Part shown: positions 61,277 through 64,000 of the stretch, one piece after another
How positions within the stretch are numbered: position 1 is the stretch's first letter
Layout: every line of letters begins with the position of its first letter
Assembly (NCBI GenBank): GCA_046349215.1
Contig: JAXMCV010000002.1
Span: 310,001-374,000, forward strand
Length of the DNA stretch: 64,000 nt
Source: JAJXWB01 sp046349215
GTDB taxonomy: Bacteria > Pseudomonadota > Alphaproteobacteria > Rhizobiales > Beijerinckiaceae
Direction: 5' to 3'
Made by a program: the position numbers and the translations under genes
Notes under the pieces: generated by a model
The model's input: only the letters and a program-made list of their open reading frames with translations
What the model was told of the DNA's origin: nothing
Databases searched by the model: none

Positions 61277-63921
61277 GAAGGAGCCCATACGCGCTCGCCG
61301 CGATGCTCGCGCTTCTGGCGCCGGGCGTGTCGCGCGCGCAGGCGCAGAACCAGCCGTTCATCGTCGACATGCCGAGCGCGAGCGCGCCGGCGATCGCCCC
61401 TGCGCCGCAGCCGCAGCCGGCCGCGACGCCCGCCGATCTCGCGCAGCGGCCGGGCACGCCCGCGCCCGTCGCGTTGCGCGCCGCCCCGCTCGGCGACGGC
61501 GAAGGGCCGGACGAATCCGCTTTGCGCTATTACGCGCAACTCGGCCAGATGGAGCGCGTCAATACGGAGATCGAGCGGCTGGTGCGGCTCTATCCCGGCT
61601 GGACGCCGCCGCTCGACCTGTTCAACGGCGAGCCTCCCGGCAATCCGGACGAGGACGTCTACTGGGAATTGTTCGCGGCCGACAAGATCGACGAATTGCG
61701 CGCCGCGATGGACGCGCGCAAGAAGGAAGAGCCGAATTGGCAGCCTTCGCGCGATCTCGCCAACAAGCTGCGGCGCAAGGAATTGCGCACCCGCATCATG
61801 AACTTCTGGAAGGAAGGACGGCTGCAGGATCTCGTCGATTACGTGAAGGCGGACGGCTACAACGCCGACGACGCCGACGTCGAGATGCTGTGGACGGTGG
61901 CCGAGGCCTTCGCCAAGACCAAGCAGAACCAGGAGGCGGTCGCCGCCTACCTGTCGATCCTGAAGTCCGGCGCCGACCAGCCCGCGCGCCTCGCCACGAT
62001 CCAGAAGGCGATGGCCAGCCTGCGCATGAACGACGTGGAGAAGCTGATCGCTTCCGGCCGCGTCGATTCGACGGGACGCAGCGAATTCGCGCCGATCATG
62101 GTCGATATCGTGCGCGCGCGCATCAGCGCCTACCTGCACGACGAGCGGGTGGAGAAGATTCCGGCGAACGAACTCGCCGTGTTCCAGGAATACGCCAAGG
62201 GCGCGAGCGATCCGAACCAGCCAGGCCTCGTCGCCTGGTATTATTACAAGACGAAGGCGTATCGCGAGGCGCTGGACTGGTTCAAGCTGTCGCTGGAACG
62301 CGGCGGCGACGCGATGATCGCGCACGGCCTGGCGCATACGCTGCGCGAACTCGACATGCGTCGCGAGACGGAGGAAGTGGCGTTCGCCTGGCGCGAGCCG
62401 CTCGTCAACAACCTCATCCTGTTCATCGACATTCTCGAGCGCGACCTCACGCTCGAATTCCCGCCCTATGTCGAGCCGGACCGTCTGGCGCGCTACGCCA
62501 AGGTGACGATGGACGTCGCCTCCGGCGAGGGCGCGCAGGCGCTCGCCTGGTACGCCTACAATTCCTGCCAGTACGATGTCGCGGAACAATGGTTCCAGCG
62601 CGCGGTCGCGTGGTTCCCGAAGGAAGCGACCGTCTACGGCTACGCGCTGACGCTGCGAAAGTTGAAGCGCGACAAGATCTACTGGGACCTGATGAACCGG
62701 TACGACGGCCTGTTCGCCAAGGTGCTCGAGATCATCTTCCCCGACGGCATGTATCATCCGCCGACGCCGTGCGACGAGATCGCCAACCAGAAGTTGCGGC
62801 CGACGCAGCAGAGCGTCGGCGGCTATGTCGTGCCCGGCGCCTATCCCGCCGCGCCGCCGGCCGGCGTTCCGTTCCAGCCCGGCCTCACCGCAGCGCAGGC
62901 CGCCGGCTATTCGCCGTACGGCCAGCAGGCGCAGATGCCATCTGGCTATCGCCAGCAGGTCGAGACGCCGAAGATCGATCGCAAGCTGTTCCCTGTCGCC
63001 GTCGATCCGGAGAACCCGCTGCGCTTCTCCGCCGCCGCGCTCGCGCCTTCGCGCACGCCGTCGCAATTCGTGCCCGCCGCCGCGCAGGGACCGCTGCAGC
63101 GCGAACCCTTCCGTGGACCCTATCCGCTAGTCGCCGGCCGCGTGCCTGGCGTCGGCCCCATGCCCTACGAACGCTACGGCTTCGCGCTGCTGCCGGGCTG
63201 GAACGGCACGACCAAGCCAACTTCGCCGACCTATGCCGCGCAGATCGCGCCGGCCGGCACGTTGTGGGCGACCGAATTGCCCGAGAAGGATCGTCCCAAG
63301 ACCGCGGCCCAGGCCGGCGGCGGCTATTCGACCGGCGGTTCGCTCGCGCAGGGCGTCAACGGCGCCGCGCCGGAATCCGCGCCCACCTCGGTGCCGGTCG
63401 CGCCCAATTCGATCGGCGACCAGTCGGCATTGTCGCCGAATGGCGCGCCGGTGCGCGTGGTCGGCGCGCCGATCGCGGTCGCGCCCGTCATGCAGCAGGT
63501 CCCGCAGCAACAGGTTCTGCAACAGCAGGTTCCGCAGCAAGCCTATGCGCCTGCGCTCGCGCCCGCGCCTGTCGTCCCGCAGCAGCAGGTCGCCTCGGCC
63601 GCGCCGTCGGCCTATGGCGCGCCGCAGACCGTCAGGCCCATCGCGATCGCGGCGCCCGCGCAACCGCTGGCGCCGCAGCTGCCGGAAGCTGCCGACGCCG
63701 GCACGCTGGCGCAACGCGCGATGCAATTCTTCAACGAGAAAAACTACACCGCGGCTCTCGAAGCCCTCGACCGGCGCCTTCTTCTCGCCGCCGAGACGAC
63801 GGAACTGCGGATGATTCGCGGTTGGTCCCTGTTGCACCTCCACCGGCCGGAGGAAGCGCGGAAGGCCTTCGCGACGCTCGGCGCTTCGTCGTCGGGTCAG
63901 CCCCTGCAAGGGAGCAGGTAA
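61264..63921 (+). CDS. Periplasmic TPR protein of the cellulose operon
   Basis: 885 residues from the ATG at 61264, inside the bcsZ end. Signal peptide (about 1-25), Pro/Ala linker, then tetratricopeptide-like repeats (about 75-500; for example YYYKTKAYREALDWFKLSLERGG, WYAYNSCQYDVAEQWFQRAVAWFPKEATVYGYAL). A low-complexity Gln/Pro/Ala region follows (about 540-820, with PQQQVLQQQVPQQ), and one more TPR near the C-terminus (MQFFNEKNYTAALEALDRRLL). BcsC of enterobacteria has TPRs plus an outer-membrane barrel; no barrel is seen here. It probably links the synthase to an outer-membrane pore such as BcsS, by inference. Confidence 0.82.
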   Translation: MSALRRSPYALAAMLALLAPGVSRAQAQNQPFIVDMPSASAPAIAPAPQPQPAATPADLAQRPGTPAPVALRAAPLGDGEGPDESALRYYAQLGQMERVNTEIERLVRLYPGWTPPLDLFNGEPPGNPDEDVYWELFAADKIDELRAAMDARKKEEPNWQPSRDLANKLRRKELRTRIMNFWKEGRLQDLVDYVKADGYNADDADVEMLWTVAEAFAKTKQNQEAVAAYLSILKSGADQPARLATIQKAMASLRMNDVEKLIASGRVDSTGRSEFAPIMVDIVRARISAYLHDERVEKIPANELAVFQEYAKGASDPNQPGLVAWYYYKTKAYREALDWFKLSLERGGDAMIAHGLAHTLRELDMRRETEEVAFAWREPLVNNLILFIDILERDLTLEFPPYVEPDRLARYAKVTMDVASGEGAQALAWYAYNSCQYDVAEQWFQRAVAWFPKEATVYGYALTLRKLKRDKIYWDLMNRYDGLFAKVLEIIFPDGMYHPPTPCDEIANQKLRPTQQSVGGYVVPGAYPAAPPAGVPFQPGLTAAQAAGYSPYGQQAQMPSGYRQQVETPKIDRKLFPVAVDPENPLRFSAAALAPSRTPSQFVPAAAQGPLQREPFRGPYPLVAGRVPGVGPMPYERYGFALLPGWNGTTKPTSPTYAAQIAPAGTLWATELPEKDRPKTAAQAGGGYSTGGSLAQGVNGAAPESAPTSVPVAPNSIGDQSALSPNGAPVRVVGAPIAVAPVMQQVPQQQVLQQQVPQQAYAPALAPAPVVPQQQVASAAPSAYGAPQTVRPIAIAAPAQPLAPQLPEAADAGTLAQRAMQFFNEKNYTAALEALDRRLLLAAETTELRMIRGWSLLHLHRPEEARKAFATLGASSSGQPLQGSR

Positions 63922-63922
63922 A

Positions 63923-64000
63923 ATGCGTAAGTCGATCCTTGCCCTTCCGCTGCTTCTGGCGCTTGGCGCTTGCTCGTCGAGCCAGCCGCAGAGCTCCTAT
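63923..64000 (+). CDS. Lipoprotein of the cellulose operon (partial at window end)
   Basis: 26 visible residues: MRKSILALPLLLALGACSSS. The lipobox LGAC marks lipid attachment at Cys17. A GGGAGCAGG site precedes the ATG, one nt after the TPR stop. Many rhizobial bcs operons end with a lipoprotein (BcsN), but too little is seen to name it. Confidence 0.7.
   Translation, partial: MRKSILALPLLLALGACSSSQPQSSY

Noticed and set aside
63484..63600. Short CAGCAGGT-type repeats looked at as a possible tandem repeat or CRISPR
   Set aside because: They code in frame for a Gln/Pro-rich segment (PQQQVLQQQVPQQ) of the TPR protein; no spacer structure.
60316..63921. A single plus-strand frame of 1201 codons ending with the TPR protein
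   Set aside because: Its first 316 codons are out of frame with bcsZ and Arg-rich; the ATG at 61264, followed by a signal peptide, is the real start.

Overview
The window is GC-rich, densely coded DNA from an alphaproteobacterium, most likely of the order Hyphomicrobiales. The pointers are an hpnA-hpnC-hpnD-hpnE hopanoid block, a BcsS-type cellulose operon, many acyl-CoA genes, and several families of short intergenic inverted repeats of the kind scattered through such genomes. No rRNA, tRNA, CRISPR array, phage or insertion sequence was seen. No stretch longer than 300 bases lacks a gene; the longest gap is 20509-20805 (297 nt).

Layout. 1-4.9 kb: a DsbA-fold isomerase (partial), an SDR, a membrane-anchored collagen-like protein, a luciferase-family monooxygenase, an NTF2-like protein, and an HtrA-like protein that has lost its catalytic triad. 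4.8-11.2 kb (minus strand): an alpha/beta hydrolase, then hpnA, hpnC, hpnD and hpnE joined by 4-nt overlaps, with a MATE exporter starting one base after hpnE. 11.3-37 kb: a large acyl-CoA metabolism region with a quinone oxidoreductase, five acyl-CoA dehydrogenases (two adjacent pairs, each joining a Glu-bearing and a Glu-less subunit, plus one single), two acyl-CoA synthetases, a thioesterase, an MFE-2-like dehydrogenase, a ketosynthase-like/DUF35 fusion, an SCPx-type thiolase, a hydratase-2, a CoA-transferase, an IclR regulator, an enoyl-CoA hydratase and SDRs. Together these could shorten bulky or branched acyl-CoAs. 37-43.9 kb: a nitronate-monooxygenase-like protein, HAD, class III aminotransferase, Tm-1-like protein, a MarR/MFS divergent pair with a perfect operator-like palindrome, and a YciI-like protein. 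44.1-47.4 kb: one long secreted Cys/Pro-rich reading frame broken only by four in-frame stops. 47.5-52 kb: a formyltransferase-fold protein, a membrane-fused TAXI binding protein, and a solute-binding protein coupled to a DAACS-type carrier that lacks the family's cation-site residues. 52-64 kb: a third acyl-CoA synthetase, then bcsS, bcsA, bcsB, bcsZ, a TPR protein and a lipoprotein cut by the window edge.

The strongest leads for something undescribed are the binding-protein-coupled DAACS-like carrier (49.7-52.0 kb), the MFE-2/SCPx-like beta-oxidation set with paired dehydrogenases, the HtrA pseudoprotease, and the MATE protein at the end of the hopanoid operon. Candidate operators shared between separate acyl-CoA promoters suggest a regulon, but they were found by eye only.
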